From an uncultured Clostridia bacterium (GTDB taxonomy: Bacteria > Bacillota > Clostridia > HGM11514): DNA of 64,000 bases. Numbering within the stretch: position 1 is the stretch's first letter; each line of letters starts with the position of its first letter. Of the stretch, positions 54,685-63,877 are shown piece by piece. The notes under the pieces were generated by a model. The model saw only the letters and a list, made by a program, of their open reading frames with translations. It had not been told where the DNA came from and did not search any database. The stretch covers positions 90,632-154,631 of the forward strand of contig CAKSKB010000004.1 in the NCBI GenBank assembly GCA_934464705.1, read 5' to 3'. The position numbers and the translations under genes were made by a program.

Positions 54685-55235
54685 ACACACCAAACAAGCT
54701 TACCCTTTTTAGGATTGTTTTAATCCCGGTATTTTTGCTCCTGCTGTTATTCCCGATAACGCCGGTTCATACATGGCTTGCGCTCGGAGTTTTCATTTGC
54801 GCATCGGTAACCGACTGGCTTGACGGCCGCATAGCGCGTTCCACAAATCAGGTAACCACCTTCGGAAAATTTGCGGACCCGCTTGCCGACAAACTGCTTA
54901 CATCGGCTGCGCTTATAAGCTTTATTGAACTTTACAGGGTTCCCTGCTGGCTTATATTCATTGTGGTTGCACGCGAATTTATCGTTACCGGCTTAAGACT
55001 CGTGGCGATTTCGGAAGGAAAGGTCATTGCGGCAAGCATGGCGGGCAAGGTCAAAACCTTCACACAAATGGTTGCAATAGTGCTTACGATGATAGTCGGC
55101 GCACTCGGGATTTCCGGCGAGAAGATACTCGGCTTAACCGTCCCGGTGTGGCTTATGGGCATCGTTGCGGCAATAACGCTCTATTCCGGGCTTACCTACC
55201 TGATTGATAACAGAAAGCTTTTAAAGGTGAAATAA
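54681..55235 (+). CDS. pgsA: CDP-diacylglycerol--glycerol-3-phosphate 3-phosphatidyltransferase
   Basis: 184 residues, the committed step to phosphatidylglycerol. It begins MNTPNKLTLFRIVLIPVF, and the CDP-alcohol motif is seen as DWLDGRIARSTNQVTTFGKF followed by ADPLADKL. Four to five transmembrane helices. The position after rimO is conserved in Firmicutes. It overlaps rimO by four bases. Confidence 0.95.
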   Translation: MNTPNKLTLFRIVLIPVFLLLLLFPITPVHTWLALGVFICASVTDWLDGRIARSTNQVTTFGKFADPLADKLLTSAALISFIELYRVPCWLIFIVVAREFIVTGLRLVAISEGKVIAASMAGKVKTFTQMVAIVLTMIVGALGISGEKILGLTVPVWLMGIVAAITLYSGLTYLIDNRKLLKVK

Positions 55236-55814
55236 ATGCAGAATGTGAAAGAGCTTTACGAAAAAGTATATGCGCTTTTTGAAAAGACAACTCCGCTCGG
55301 CGATACCGACTGCGGTCTTTCGTGCGACGCTGCGTGCTGCAAAGGCGACAGCGATGAGGGAATGTATCTTTTCCCGGGCGAAATGGCAATGTATAACGGA
55401 AAAGAAGACTGGATTTCGATTGAAAAAAGCGAGTTTACCGTAAATAATATCCCCGTACCGATCGCAATATGCGGCGGAAAATGCGAAAGACATAAACGGC
55501 CTCTTTCGTGCCGCATTTTCCCGCTGATGTTCTATGCAAAAAAGGGCGGTGCGATACAGGTGAAAATGGACCCGAGAGGGAGGTCGATGTGCCCGCTTGT
55601 GAGAGTTCTGAGCATAGATGACCTTGACGAAAGGTTCGTGCTCAATGTTACCGAGGCGGCAGATATGCTGTCCGAATATAAGGATATTATGGACTTTATT
55701 TATGAACAAAGCGCACTGGTCGATGAAATGCCCGACATCGGGAATTTCGATATTGACACAATTATAGACGAGTTCAACTGGAACGGACTTGAAGACGAAA
55801 CAGAAGACGAATAA
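55236..55814 (+). CDS. YkgJ-like cysteine-cluster protein
   Basis: 192 residues. Clustered cysteines (CGLSCDAACCKGD and CGGKCERHKRPLSCRIFPL) match the zinc/iron-chelating YkgJ-type family of unknown biochemical role. The C-terminus is acidic. The ATG directly follows the pgsA stop, so it is cotranscribed with recA-recX-rimO-pgsA. Confidence 0.85.
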   Translation: MQNVKELYEKVYALFEKTTPLGDTDCGLSCDAACCKGDSDEGMYLFPGEMAMYNGKEDWISIEKSEFTVNNIPVPIAICGGKCERHKRPLSCRIFPLMFYAKKGGAIQVKMDPRGRSMCPLVRVLSIDDLDERFVLNVTEAADMLSEYKDIMDFIYEQSALVDEMPDIGNFDIDTIIDEFNWNGLEDETEDE

Positions 55815-55821
55815 GTTTTTT

Positions 55822-55857
55822 ATACCCCTGTTTGTTTAATGCAAACAGGGGTATTTT
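55822..55857 (+). terminator. Terminator of the recA operon
   Basis: A perfect 13-bp stem (atacccctgtttg and complement), 7-base loop, then TTTT on the plus strand. Confidence 0.8.
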
Positions 55858-58800
55858 CATCCCCTCCAAAGCGGCGCAAGATTATCGCTTTTGAAAATAT
55901 AAAGCTTAGAATCCGCATTGATTGATACATTCTCAGAACCGAGCGGCGGAAGGGTTATTCGCTTCAGGCGGAAACCGCCGCCGTCTTCCGATATAACCAT
56001 AACCGATATTTCATCCGTTCCCTTGTTTTCCAGTTCAAACGAGCATACGCCTTCAGATTTCACCATTTTTTTTACGGATACTCCGTAAGTTTTTGAAACA
56101 ATCATCGGCTTTGAAAATACCGTATCGCCCGAAATTCCAAGTTCGGATTTTGGCTGAACCGAGAACTTTATATACTTTCCTTCAAAATCATCGGGAATAT
56201 AAATCTCTTTTCCGTATAGCCCCGAAAATTCAAAACCGCTGTCCGGATTATCCGAAACATACCACTTTATAAGGCTCATGCTTTCGGGCATTTCCGAAGT
56301 ATAGTCATACTCCGAACCCGCCTTTTCGCCGCACATCAAAACACCCGAGATTTCTGCATTATCTGCCTTCGGGACATCACCGCACACGATTTTTTGCTTG
56401 TTATCGGGCCCGAAATCAGACATATCCACATTTTTAAAACCCGAAAACTCCGAGAGTGCTTTCTCCGTCAGTTCGAAATTATCATTTTCATAATCCGCAA
56501 AAACCTCCGGAGATTCAGGAACATAAGTATTCTCCTCCACCCCGTTCGAACCCGATGCAAGCGATGAGGAATACTTGTTGTAAACCACATTGCCCGAAAA
56601 ACGGTTTGTGCTTTCCGGCGCATATTTCCGGGCGATTTCCACAAGCGTATCTTCATCTTTTTCGGGGTCGAGCGAAGCGAGATTTTCCTCATAAAAATCA
56701 AGCGAACACATATTTACATAATCTTCCCAAACCGTACCCCTGTAATGTTCTTTCCATTCATCGGAAAAATATCCGCTTTTATTAATATCCTCCCACCATG
56801 CGGAGTTTGAATATTTTGATTTTCCGTACATTCTCAGCCAAAAACATATCTGCTGCTTTCTTGAACCGCTCTCGTTCCTGTACTTTTCGTTGTTCTGAAA
56901 CTGAGCAGGCGTAGGGCAATCGGCAAAAATGTTATTTTCGACAACCGCAAAATTTCCGCCGTTTGCTTTAACGGCATAGCGATTGCCCGGATTTTCACCT
57001 TCCCCGACCTCCGAGTTGCTTCTCGCGAAAACATTTCCGTAAATGTGGGGACCGATTTCGCAGTCATCCCAAAAAATGCACTGGCTCCAACCACCAAAGT
57101 AGCTCGAACCGTTATCATGAAAATAATTGTACCTTATCTCGTGCCCGATGCTCGACGGCCCCGAAAGCCAGTATATCGCACCCATATCGCCCGTCCACCG
57201 CGTGGTGTCATGAATATCGTTGTACTCAATTATATGGTCGTTTCCGCTCATGGTCATAACCTGGTGATAGCTGTTATAAATCTCATTTTTTCTGACAATC
57301 TGATTATAGCCGCCCATCCTAACCGCCGGAGAATAGCTCTGTTTAAGGCAGTCCATACTGTTAAAAATATTGTTTTCTATCACATTTTTGCCGCCGGTGA
57401 ATTTTTTCGTATCTCCGCCGTAAACAGCGATTCCGCCCTGTCCGCCGTCGTAAAAATAGCAGTTTTTCACTGTATTGTAATTGCCCGAAAGCGTGCTTGA
57501 AGCGGTAAAATGCAAAAATCTGCAGCCGTCAAATATCACATTTTCACTGCTCAACACCGAAAAAACCGATTTTCTCACATATGTAAAATCAATGTTTTCA
57601 AAGCGGATATTTCTGACCGAATCGGCATTAATTATGCGGTTTTTTGAAACCGGCACAACCACGCTTTGAACAGAATTGTCCGACGGATAATAATATATTT
57701 TCATGTTTTTTCGGTCAACAAAGCACTCTCCCGGCATGTCGATTTCTTCCGGAAGATTAAAAAAGTAAAATTCATCACCTGCCGTCGGAACATACCTGCC
57801 ACTGCAAAGAGATGCGTCCACAGAAAACGCACGGTTTGCGGCGTCAAAATTACCTGTCGGCATAAAAGCATTCGCCCAGCTTATCCAGAAATGCCCGGAA
57901 ATATAAAGATTATTCTTCGACTCCTCGCTCCATGTTTTTGCCCGCTCCGATGCATCACCGTAAGAAACCGAATAGATGTTCGCCGCCTCATCAAGGACGG
58001 AAGAAGTTATTTTAAGGTCATTTTCCCGCTCGTTGGGCCAGCGCGCGTATTCAAGCGGAACACCGTTTACGCAAACTCTTATCTGAGAATCAAAATTACC
58101 GTTGTTTTTTCCGTGCACAAAAGAACCGATTTCGGGTATTTCATCGACAATACCGTTTAAATCGACTTCCATAAGTTTTTCACGCGCGGATTTATCCTTG
58201 ATTTTTCCAAGAATCTCTGGATCCTGCACTCGCTTTATCCGCCCTTGCTCCAGTGTAACTCCCCCGGTAAGTTCGCTGCGCTCGCCGGTTTCCGACGCTA
58301 TGCGCAAATTGTAATCCTTTGCCGTCAAGTTCAATGGCTTATCAATATAAAATTTTTCACCTTTTAATATTATGCCTATTTCCCCGTCAAAACCGTGTTT
58401 TCGTTCTTCTCTTGCGGCTGTGATTGCCTTTTGCAGCGTCTTAAACGGCGCAGCGGCACTGCCGCCGTTTTCATCAGAACCGCCGCTTCCGACATAATAT
58501 TCAACCGCTTTAATCTCAACCGCAGCCGCTTCGGTGATCACCGCTGCACCTTCAAAATTATGCGAATCTCTCGGTATGATTTTTGCCCTGATATACTTGC
58601 CGTTCATCCACGCCGCAGCGGTCAGCTCATTTGTCTCTGCGCAGTCCTCCCATACGGCTTTATCCTCCGAAATCTGCCATATTATCCTGCTGTTATCACT
58701 GTTTTTGCCCGAATAATCATAATCAGCATAAAAACTGCCGCCGAGAACATCCGCCGCAAAAATCTTCGGGTCGGAAACAGTCGGAGCCTCATATTTTGCC

Positions 58801-60071
58801 TCTACCGCATAAGGCGTAACAACCGCAAATGGCTCTCCCCTCCCCGACTGTGACTCCGCTGCCGCAGTGCACCGTATGAACTTACCTATGTTTTCATCTG
58901 TGAGCCGAATATTTTCACTTTCACCGAGAATTTCCCAATTGACTTTATCCTCCGACTGCTCCCAAAGCCAATGAATATCAGTTATATCTTCGCCGTCGGG
59001 ATCTTCCGCCGAAATGTTTGCTGACAGCGTTTCGCCGCTTACAAAACCGCCGATAAAGTCAATCGACTTTACATAAGGCATATGGTCAAAGTCGTTTTTG
59101 TACATGCAGGGGTCATCATAGAAAAAATCGCAATTTTCCGCAGTTTTGAACCCTACAACATGAACCGGAAATGGCAGATAGCGGTCGGAAAACACCTCCG
59201 TGCCGTCAATATAAAGAGTTATAATGCCGTTTTCGGTTGCAATGTTTTCGTCATAATTCCCGAGCGGCTTTACAGATAGCGTGACCTGGTGCCAGCCCTT
59301 TGTTCTCAAAATGCCTGTATCCGATGAAGCGCTTGTATATTCCGTACCAAGATATCCCGACTCATCGGAAACCGCCGTACCTCCGCTCCCGTAATTTTTC
59401 CTTGCGGACGGCGGATTTGCATATGTATAATAACTTGACGCCGTATTAAGAACACCGGCGGAAATCATTACAAGATTCTTTGAATCCTGAAAGTACACAG
59501 AGGGGCCGCTGCCGTTTCGGCGCCCGTCATCATAAAACCATGCTTCACGGACAGAAGCATTCTTCCCGGGATTCTGATAAAGGTCGTATCGTTTAAATGA
59601 AATAGTTGTATCATTATATATTTCAAGAGAAGTTTCGCCCGAATGTTTTTGGGTTCCGGAAAGCCTTGCAAAATACTCGCTGCCCTTTGTAATGCTGTAT
59701 TTATCGGCTTCAAACCCATGGTTAATCATATATTTATCCGAGCTGTGAAGTATAATTCTGCCGATTTTGCCGCCCTTTTCTGCGGATATTACAGAAAACC
59801 CTCCGCTGCCGCGGGCAGCTGCAACACCTTCAGAATCAACAGAAATAATCTGGCTGTCCGAACTGTCCCATTTTACATCCTCATTAGCCAATACCGAAAC
59901 GCTGCCGTCGCTCATAACGGCAGCTGCCGAAAGCTTTACGGATTGCCCCTGAACAAGTGTCGAACAGTTTTCCGAAAGGCTTATCGAAACTATATGCGGA
60001 CTGTCGGCGGCAAAAACAGAAACCGTCGAAAAAATCATCAAAAGTGTCAAAACAAAGCAAAGTTTTCTCAT
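55857..60071 (-). CDS. Secreted multidomain beta-helix protein
   Basis: 1404 residues. Signal peptide about 1-21 (ending VFA). Then a Big-type Ig domain (VKWDSSDSQIISVDSEGVAA), a concanavalin/LamG-like domain with GWHQVTLSVKPLG and IITLYIDGTEVF, and two Ig-like repeats (LWEQSEDKVNWEILGESENI, WQISEDKAVWEDCAETNEL). A right-handed parallel beta-helix starts at EYYVGSGGSDENGGSAAAPF near 545 and includes VNGVPLEYARWPN. The helix matches that of the giant SLH protein (both have a PFKTL start and an SRYPN or ARWPN block). This arrangement recalls GH141-like or pectate-acting proteins, but the substrate is unproven. There is no SLH domain, so it may be released. Confidence 0.88.
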   Translation of the reverse strand: MRKLCFVLTLLMIFSTVSVFAADSPHIVSISLSENCSTLVQGQSVKLSAAAVMSDGSVSVLANEDVKWDSSDSQIISVDSEGVAAARGSGGFSVISAEKGGKIGRIILHSSDKYMINHGFEADKYSITKGSEYFARLSGTQKHSGETSLEIYNDTTISFKRYDLYQNPGKNASVREAWFYDDGRRNGSGPSVYFQDSKNLVMISAGVLNTASSYYTYANPPSARKNYGSGGTAVSDESGYLGTEYTSASSDTGILRTKGWHQVTLSVKPLGNYDENIATENGIITLYIDGTEVFSDRYLPFPVHVVGFKTAENCDFFYDDPCMYKNDFDHMPYVKSIDFIGGFVSGETLSANISAEDPDGEDITDIHWLWEQSEDKVNWEILGESENIRLTDENIGKFIRCTAAAESQSGRGEPFAVVTPYAVEAKYEAPTVSDPKIFAADVLGGSFYADYDYSGKNSDNSRIIWQISEDKAVWEDCAETNELTAAAWMNGKYIRAKIIPRDSHNFEGAAVITEAAAVEIKAVEYYVGSGGSDENGGSAAAPFKTLQKAITAAREERKHGFDGEIGIILKGEKFYIDKPLNLTAKDYNLRIASETGERSELTGGVTLEQGRIKRVQDPEILGKIKDKSAREKLMEVDLNGIVDEIPEIGSFVHGKNNGNFDSQIRVCVNGVPLEYARWPNERENDLKITSSVLDEAANIYSVSYGDASERAKTWSEESKNNLYISGHFWISWANAFMPTGNFDAANRAFSVDASLCSGRYVPTAGDEFYFFNLPEEIDMPGECFVDRKNMKIYYYPSDNSVQSVVVPVSKNRIINADSVRNIRFENIDFTYVRKSVFSVLSSENVIFDGCRFLHFTASSTLSGNYNTVKNCYFYDGGQGGIAVYGGDTKKFTGGKNVIENNIFNSMDCLKQSYSPAVRMGGYNQIVRKNEIYNSYHQVMTMSGNDHIIEYNDIHDTTRWTGDMGAIYWLSGPSSIGHEIRYNYFHDNGSSYFGGWSQCIFWDDCEIGPHIYGNVFARSNSEVGEGENPGNRYAVKANGGNFAVVENNIFADCPTPAQFQNNEKYRNESGSRKQQICFWLRMYGKSKYSNSAWWEDINKSGYFSDEWKEHYRGTVWEDYVNMCSLDFYEENLASLDPEKDEDTLVEIARKYAPESTNRFSGNVVYNKYSSSLASGSNGVEENTYVPESPEVFADYENDNFELTEKALSEFSGFKNVDMSDFGPDNKQKIVCGDVPKADNAEISGVLMCGEKAGSEYDYTSEMPESMSLIKWYVSDNPDSGFEFSGLYGKEIYIPDDFEGKYIKFSVQPKSELGISGDTVFSKPMIVSKTYGVSVKKMVKSEGVCSFELENKGTDEISVMVISEDGGGFRLKRITLPPLGSENVSINADSKLYIFKSDNLAPLWRG

Positions 60072-60089
60072 TTCTCTCCCTCCGTAATA

Positions 60090-60118
60090 ATTTTAACATA
60101 TAAATGTCTTTAAGGCAA
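60090..60118 (-). promoter_or_regulatory. Promoter of the secreted beta-helix gene
   Basis: Minus strand TTGCCT (60118-60113), 17 bases, TAAAAT (60095-60090) with extended TGT. Confidence 0.65.
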
Positions 60119-60120
60119 CA

Positions 60121-60157
60121 AAAAAAGACCGTAATTATTGCACAAAAATCACGGTCC
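60121..60157 (-). terminator. Terminator of the FAD-dependent dehydrogenase gene
   Basis: A 10-bp stem with one G-U pair (60128-60137 with 60148-60157), then seven T on the minus strand. Confidence 0.85.
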
Positions 60158-60173
60158 GTATTTGTTTAAAATG

Positions 60174-61562
60174 CTATATCAGTTTTCTGCCCATCAGAAC
60201 GCCCATAACCGACGCCATCATAAGCCCTCTCGTCCAGCCCGACGAATCGCCGAGGCAGTGAAGCCCTTCGACATTTGTGTTAAGTTCCTTGTCCATCTTG
60301 ATACGGTTGCTGTAGAATTTAAGTTCGGGCGAATAAAGCAGAGTTTCGCTCGATGCAAACCCAGGAACAACCACATCGACAGCCTTTATAAAGTTAATGA
60401 TATTAATCATCGCTCTGTAAGGCATTGCCGCCGTGATGTCCCCCGCGACAACATCGGGGAGCGTCGGCTTAACATTCGACTGCGAAAGTTCTTTCTGCCA
60501 AGTGCGCTTACCGTCAAGAATATCACCGAAGCGCTGAACCATTATTTTGCCGGCACCGAGCATATTTGTAAGCTCGCCGATTTTCTGCGCATAGGCAATA
60601 GGTTCGTTGAACGGTTCGCTGAAATTATGGGAGCAGAGTATTGCGACATTCGTGTTGGGCGACTTAAGCTCTTTATACGAATGTCCGTTTACAACCGCAA
60701 GATTGTTATCATAGTTTTCCTGGCTGACAAAGCCGCCGGGATTCTGACAGAATGTGCGAACCTTGTTTTTGAAGGGTGCAGGATAGCCTATAAGCTTGGA
60801 TTCGTAAAGAACATCGTTTACGGTTTCCATAATTTCGTTTCTGACTTCAACCCTCACACCGATATCAACCGTTCCGGGCTGATGCGCAATATTGTGCTGA
60901 GCGCAGATTTTTTCAAGCCATTCAGCACCGCGCCTTCCGGTTGCGACGATGGTATGGTCACCCTCAATTCTCAAATCCTCTTTGCCGTTTGAAGCAAAAA
61001 CACCGAGGCATTTTGCACCTTCAAGAATTATGTTTGTACATTCATATCCGAAAAGAATTTCAACGCCGTGCTCCAGAAGATACTTTTCGATTGCCAGGTA
61101 AAGACTCTGTGCCTTTTCGGTTCCGAGGTGGCGAATGGGACAGTCAACCAGTTTAAGCCCTGCCGCAATCGCCTTTTTGCGGATTTTTTTAACCTCTTCG
61201 CCGTTGCTTATGCCTTCAATTTTGGTATCGGCACCGAAATCAAGGTATATCTTATCGGTGTAATCTATGGTCTGCTGAGCGAGTTCCTCGCCTATAAGAG
61301 AAGGAAAATCCCCTCCGACCTCACAGCTGAGCGAAAGCTTGCCGTCCGAGAATGCCCCGGCACCCGAAAAGCCTGTAGTGATATGGCAATACGGCTTGCA
61401 GTTCATGCATTTTTTTGTTTTTGCCTTAGGGCAGTGACGGTTTTCGACCGACTGACCCTTTTCTATAATAATTATGCTCTTTTTGCTGCCCTTTTTAATC
61501 ATTTCAAGCGCAGTAAAAATCCCGGCGGGACCTGCACCGACGATTATAACATCTTTTTTCAT
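60174..61562 (-). CDS. FAD-dependent dehydrogenase (NAD(P)/FAD oxidoreductase)
   Basis: 462 residues. The N-terminal dinucleotide motif VGAGPAGIFTALEM gives the FAD fold. A cysteine cluster (CPKAKTKKCMNCKPYCH) near residue 45 may bind a metal or Fe-S centre. The HTIVATGRRGAEWLE block and C-terminal GLHCLGDSSGWTRGLMMA complete the uncharacterised dehydrogenase family (COG2509-like). ATG 61562 follows a TAGGA site; upstream in-frame starts would add 30 unrelated residues. Substrate unknown. Confidence 0.88.
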   Translation of the reverse strand: MKKDVIIVGAGPAGIFTALEMIKKGSKKSIIIIEKGQSVENRHCPKAKTKKCMNCKPYCHITTGFSGAGAFSDGKLSLSCEVGGDFPSLIGEELAQQTIDYTDKIYLDFGADTKIEGISNGEEVKKIRKKAIAAGLKLVDCPIRHLGTEKAQSLYLAIEKYLLEHGVEILFGYECTNIILEGAKCLGVFASNGKEDLRIEGDHTIVATGRRGAEWLEKICAQHNIAHQPGTVDIGVRVEVRNEIMETVNDVLYESKLIGYPAPFKNKVRTFCQNPGGFVSQENYDNNLAVVNGHSYKELKSPNTNVAILCSHNFSEPFNEPIAYAQKIGELTNMLGAGKIMVQRFGDILDGKRTWQKELSQSNVKPTLPDVVAGDITAAMPYRAMINIINFIKAVDVVVPGFASSETLLYSPELKFYSNRIKMDKELNTNVEGLHCLGDSSGWTRGLMMASVMGVLMGRKLI

Positions 61563-61639
61563 TTTATCATTCCTAACCTTTGTAGTAACTGCATATATTA
61601 TTATAGCACACTTCAGGGCAAAAAGCAACCACAAAATAT

Positions 61640-61678
61640 AAAAAGAAGGCACCGCAAAGCGCTTGGCAATGCGGCACC
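61640..61678 (-). terminator. Terminator of the Asn/Gln-rich peptide gene
   Basis: A 9-bp stem with two G-U pairs (61648-61656 with 61670-61678), an inner AAGCGCTT palindrome, then five T on the minus strand. Confidence 0.75.
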
Positions 61679-61692
61679 CTTTAAAAGTATGT

Positions 61693-61812
61693 TTATTTCT
61701 GCTGATTCTGTTCGTTCTTCTGATTCTGCTGATTCTGCTGATTGTTGTTCTGCTGCTGATTATTCTGCTGCTGGTTGTTCTGCTGATTATTCTGCTTGTT
61801 CTGATTCTTCAT
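61693..61812 (-). CDS. 39-residue Asn/Gln-rich peptide
   Basis: A very short gene: AAAGGAG eight bases before ATG, open frame, stop at 61693, terminator directly downstream. After MK the peptide is almost only N, Q and K (NQNKQNNQQNNQQQNN...KNEQNQQK). It cannot fold conventionally. The composition recalls small acid-soluble or coat-associated spore proteins of Firmicutes, but no family is claimed. The opposite strand is open and Leu-rich only because of the repetitive codons. Confidence 0.7.
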   Translation of the reverse strand: MKNQNKQNNQQNNQQQNNQQQNNNQQNQQNQKNEQNQQK

Positions 61813-61869
61813 GAATACCACTCCTTTCAAAGGGTAGTATACCCAAGCGAGAATAATTTATTCAAAAAA

Positions 61870-63690
61870 TTATCTTGAATTTCTGTTTTTTGCACGAAGC
61901 CCGGCATTAAGAATTTTCTTTCTCATTCTGAGATGCTCGGGGGTAACCTCCAGAAGCTCGTCATCCGCGATAAATTCAAGGCACTGCTCAAGGCTGAGCT
62001 GACGGGGCGGCGTAAGCTTAAGAGCGTCATCCGACCCTGCGGCACGGGTATTTGTAACATGCTTTTTCTTGCAGACATTAACCGCCATATCCTCCACACG
62101 GCTGTTCTCGCCGACAATCATGCCTTCGTAAACTTTCGTACCTGGGGTAATAAAGAGCGTACCTCTTTCCTGTGCGTTGAACAGACCGTATGTTACCGCT
62201 TCGCCGTCCTCAAATGCGATAAGCGAACCGCGCTGTCTGCCGGAAATCTCGCCCTTCATGGGTTCATAGCATTCAAAAAGGCTGTTCATAACGGCATTGC
62301 CCTTTGTGTCGGTAAGGAGCTGGCTTCTGAACCCTATGAGTCCTCTTGAAGGAATCAGAAATTCAAGCCTTGTGAAGCCCTGTGCGGTGGGGGTCATATT
62401 TGTAAGCTCACCTTTACGAAGAGCAATTCCCTCCATAACCGTACCTGTAAAGTCATCGGGAACATCAACCACAAGCCGCTCGATAGGCTCGCAGAGTTTT
62501 CCGTCAATCTCTCTGGTAATAACGAGGGGCTTTGAAACCTGGAACTCATATCCCTGTCTTCTCATATTTTCAATAAGCACCGAAAGATGAAGCTCGCCTC
62601 GTCCCGAAACGATAAACTTATCGGGAGATTCGGTTTCTTCAACCTTAAGGCTTATGTTGGATTCAAGTTCTTTGAACAGCCTGTCGCGCAGATGACGGGA
62701 GGTTACATAGGTACCGTCCTGCCCTGCGAAGGGGCTGTCGTTAACGGAAAATGTCATTGAAAGCACCGGCTTGTCAATCTCGACAAACGGAAGTGCATCA
62801 AGGTGATTGGAATCGCAAATCGTTTCCCCTATATTTATATCCGGAATACCGGAAATCGCAATAAGCTCTCCTGCGCCTTCCTCCTCCGCCGGAATTCTTT
62901 TAAGCCCTTCAAAAACATAAAGCGAAGAAGCCTTAGTCGCTGTGCTTGAGCCGTCCTCATGAATAACGGAAAGCGGCATACCGGTTTTGATTGTTCCTCT
63001 TTCAATCTTTCCGATAGCAATTCTGCCGGTGTATTCATCAAAATCTATATTTGAAACAAGCATTTGGAACGGACCGTTTCTGTCGCCCTTCGGACTTGAA
63101 ATGTTGTTTACGATAAGTTCAAACAACGGCTGCAAATCCTTTGCATTCGGGTCTTCGGGAGAGAGCGACGCCCATCCGTCACGCCCGGAGGTGAAAATAA
63201 CGGGAGAATCAAACTGCTCCTCGCTTGCACCGAGGTCCATAAGAAGTTCAAGAACCTCATCGACAACCTCATACGGTCTGGCATTGGGCCTGTCAACCTT
63301 ATTCACAACGATTATGGGTTTAAGGTCAAGCGCAAGCGCCTTTCTGAGAACAAATCTCGTCTGCGGCATACAGCCTTCAAAAGCGTCGACAAGCAAAAGC
63401 ACGCCGTCAACAAGTTCGAGGCTTCTCTCAACCTCGCCGCCGAAATCGGCATGACCGGGAGTGTCAACAACATTTATTTTTATATCCTTATAATAAAGCG
63501 AAGTGTTTTTCGCAAGAATTGTAATACCTCTTTCGCGTTCAAGGTCATTTGAGTCCATGACCCTTTCTGCGACCTGTTCGTTTTCACGAAATGTTCCGCT
63601 CTGCTTCAGCATTGCGTCAACCAAAGTGGTTTTACCGTGGTCAACATGTGCTATAATTGCAATATTTCTTATTTTATCCTGAGGAACCAT
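61870..63690 (-). CDS. typA: Ribosome-associated GTPase TypA/BipA
   Basis: 606 residues, full length. An EF-G-like translational GTPase with G1 AHVDHGKT (14-21), switch II DTPGHADFGGEVE, G4 NKVD, an EF-Tu-like domain II and the family-specific C-terminal region (GTLFITPGTKVYEGMIVGEN). It acts in ribosome assembly and stress or cold adaptation. ATG start with an AAGGAAGAG site. Monocistronic by its own promoter. Confidence 0.97.
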   Translation of the reverse strand: MVPQDKIRNIAIIAHVDHGKTTLVDAMLKQSGTFRENEQVAERVMDSNDLERERGITILAKNTSLYYKDIKINVVDTPGHADFGGEVERSLELVDGVLLLVDAFEGCMPQTRFVLRKALALDLKPIIVVNKVDRPNARPYEVVDEVLELLMDLGASEEQFDSPVIFTSGRDGWASLSPEDPNAKDLQPLFELIVNNISSPKGDRNGPFQMLVSNIDFDEYTGRIAIGKIERGTIKTGMPLSVIHEDGSSTATKASSLYVFEGLKRIPAEEEGAGELIAISGIPDINIGETICDSNHLDALPFVEIDKPVLSMTFSVNDSPFAGQDGTYVTSRHLRDRLFKELESNISLKVEETESPDKFIVSGRGELHLSVLIENMRRQGYEFQVSKPLVITREIDGKLCEPIERLVVDVPDDFTGTVMEGIALRKGELTNMTPTAQGFTRLEFLIPSRGLIGFRSQLLTDTKGNAVMNSLFECYEPMKGEISGRQRGSLIAFEDGEAVTYGLFNAQERGTLFITPGTKVYEGMIVGENSRVEDMAVNVCKKKHVTNTRAAGSDDALKLTPPRQLSLEQCLEFIADDELLEVTPEHLRMRKKILNAGLRAKNRNSR

Positions 63691-63726
63691 TAATTATCTC
63701 TTCCTTTCAAAATCGCTCAATTATTT

Positions 63727-63755
63727 ATTTTATCACAAATTAACTTAAAATACAA
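63727..63755 (-). promoter_or_regulatory. Promoter of typA
   Basis: Minus strand TTGTAT (63755-63750), 17 bases, TAAAAT (63732-63727) with extended TGA. Confidence 0.6.
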
Positions 63756-63832
63756 CATTGTTTTGGGTTCTTTTGAAATTTTGTTAAAAATAACGGCATA
63801 AAATGGTTTTTGGCTTTGGTTTATTGCATAAA

Positions 63833-63870
63833 ATGCCGCCCATGAGGAAACCTCATGGGCGGCATAATTT
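63833..63870. terminator. Strong hairpin terminator at the right end
   Basis: A 15-bp perfect stem (63833-63847 with 63851-63865), a 3-base loop, T runs in both directions. It lies just downstream of the gene cut by the right edge. Confidence 0.85.
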
Positions 63871-63877
63871 TTACCGA

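Noticed and set aside
61663..61878. Leu/Ile-rich plus-strand frame that looks like a membrane protein
   Set aside because: It is the complement of the Asn/Gln-rich peptide gene; CAG/AAC repeats read as Leu/Val codons on the other strand. The minus-strand frame has the ribosome binding site and terminator.
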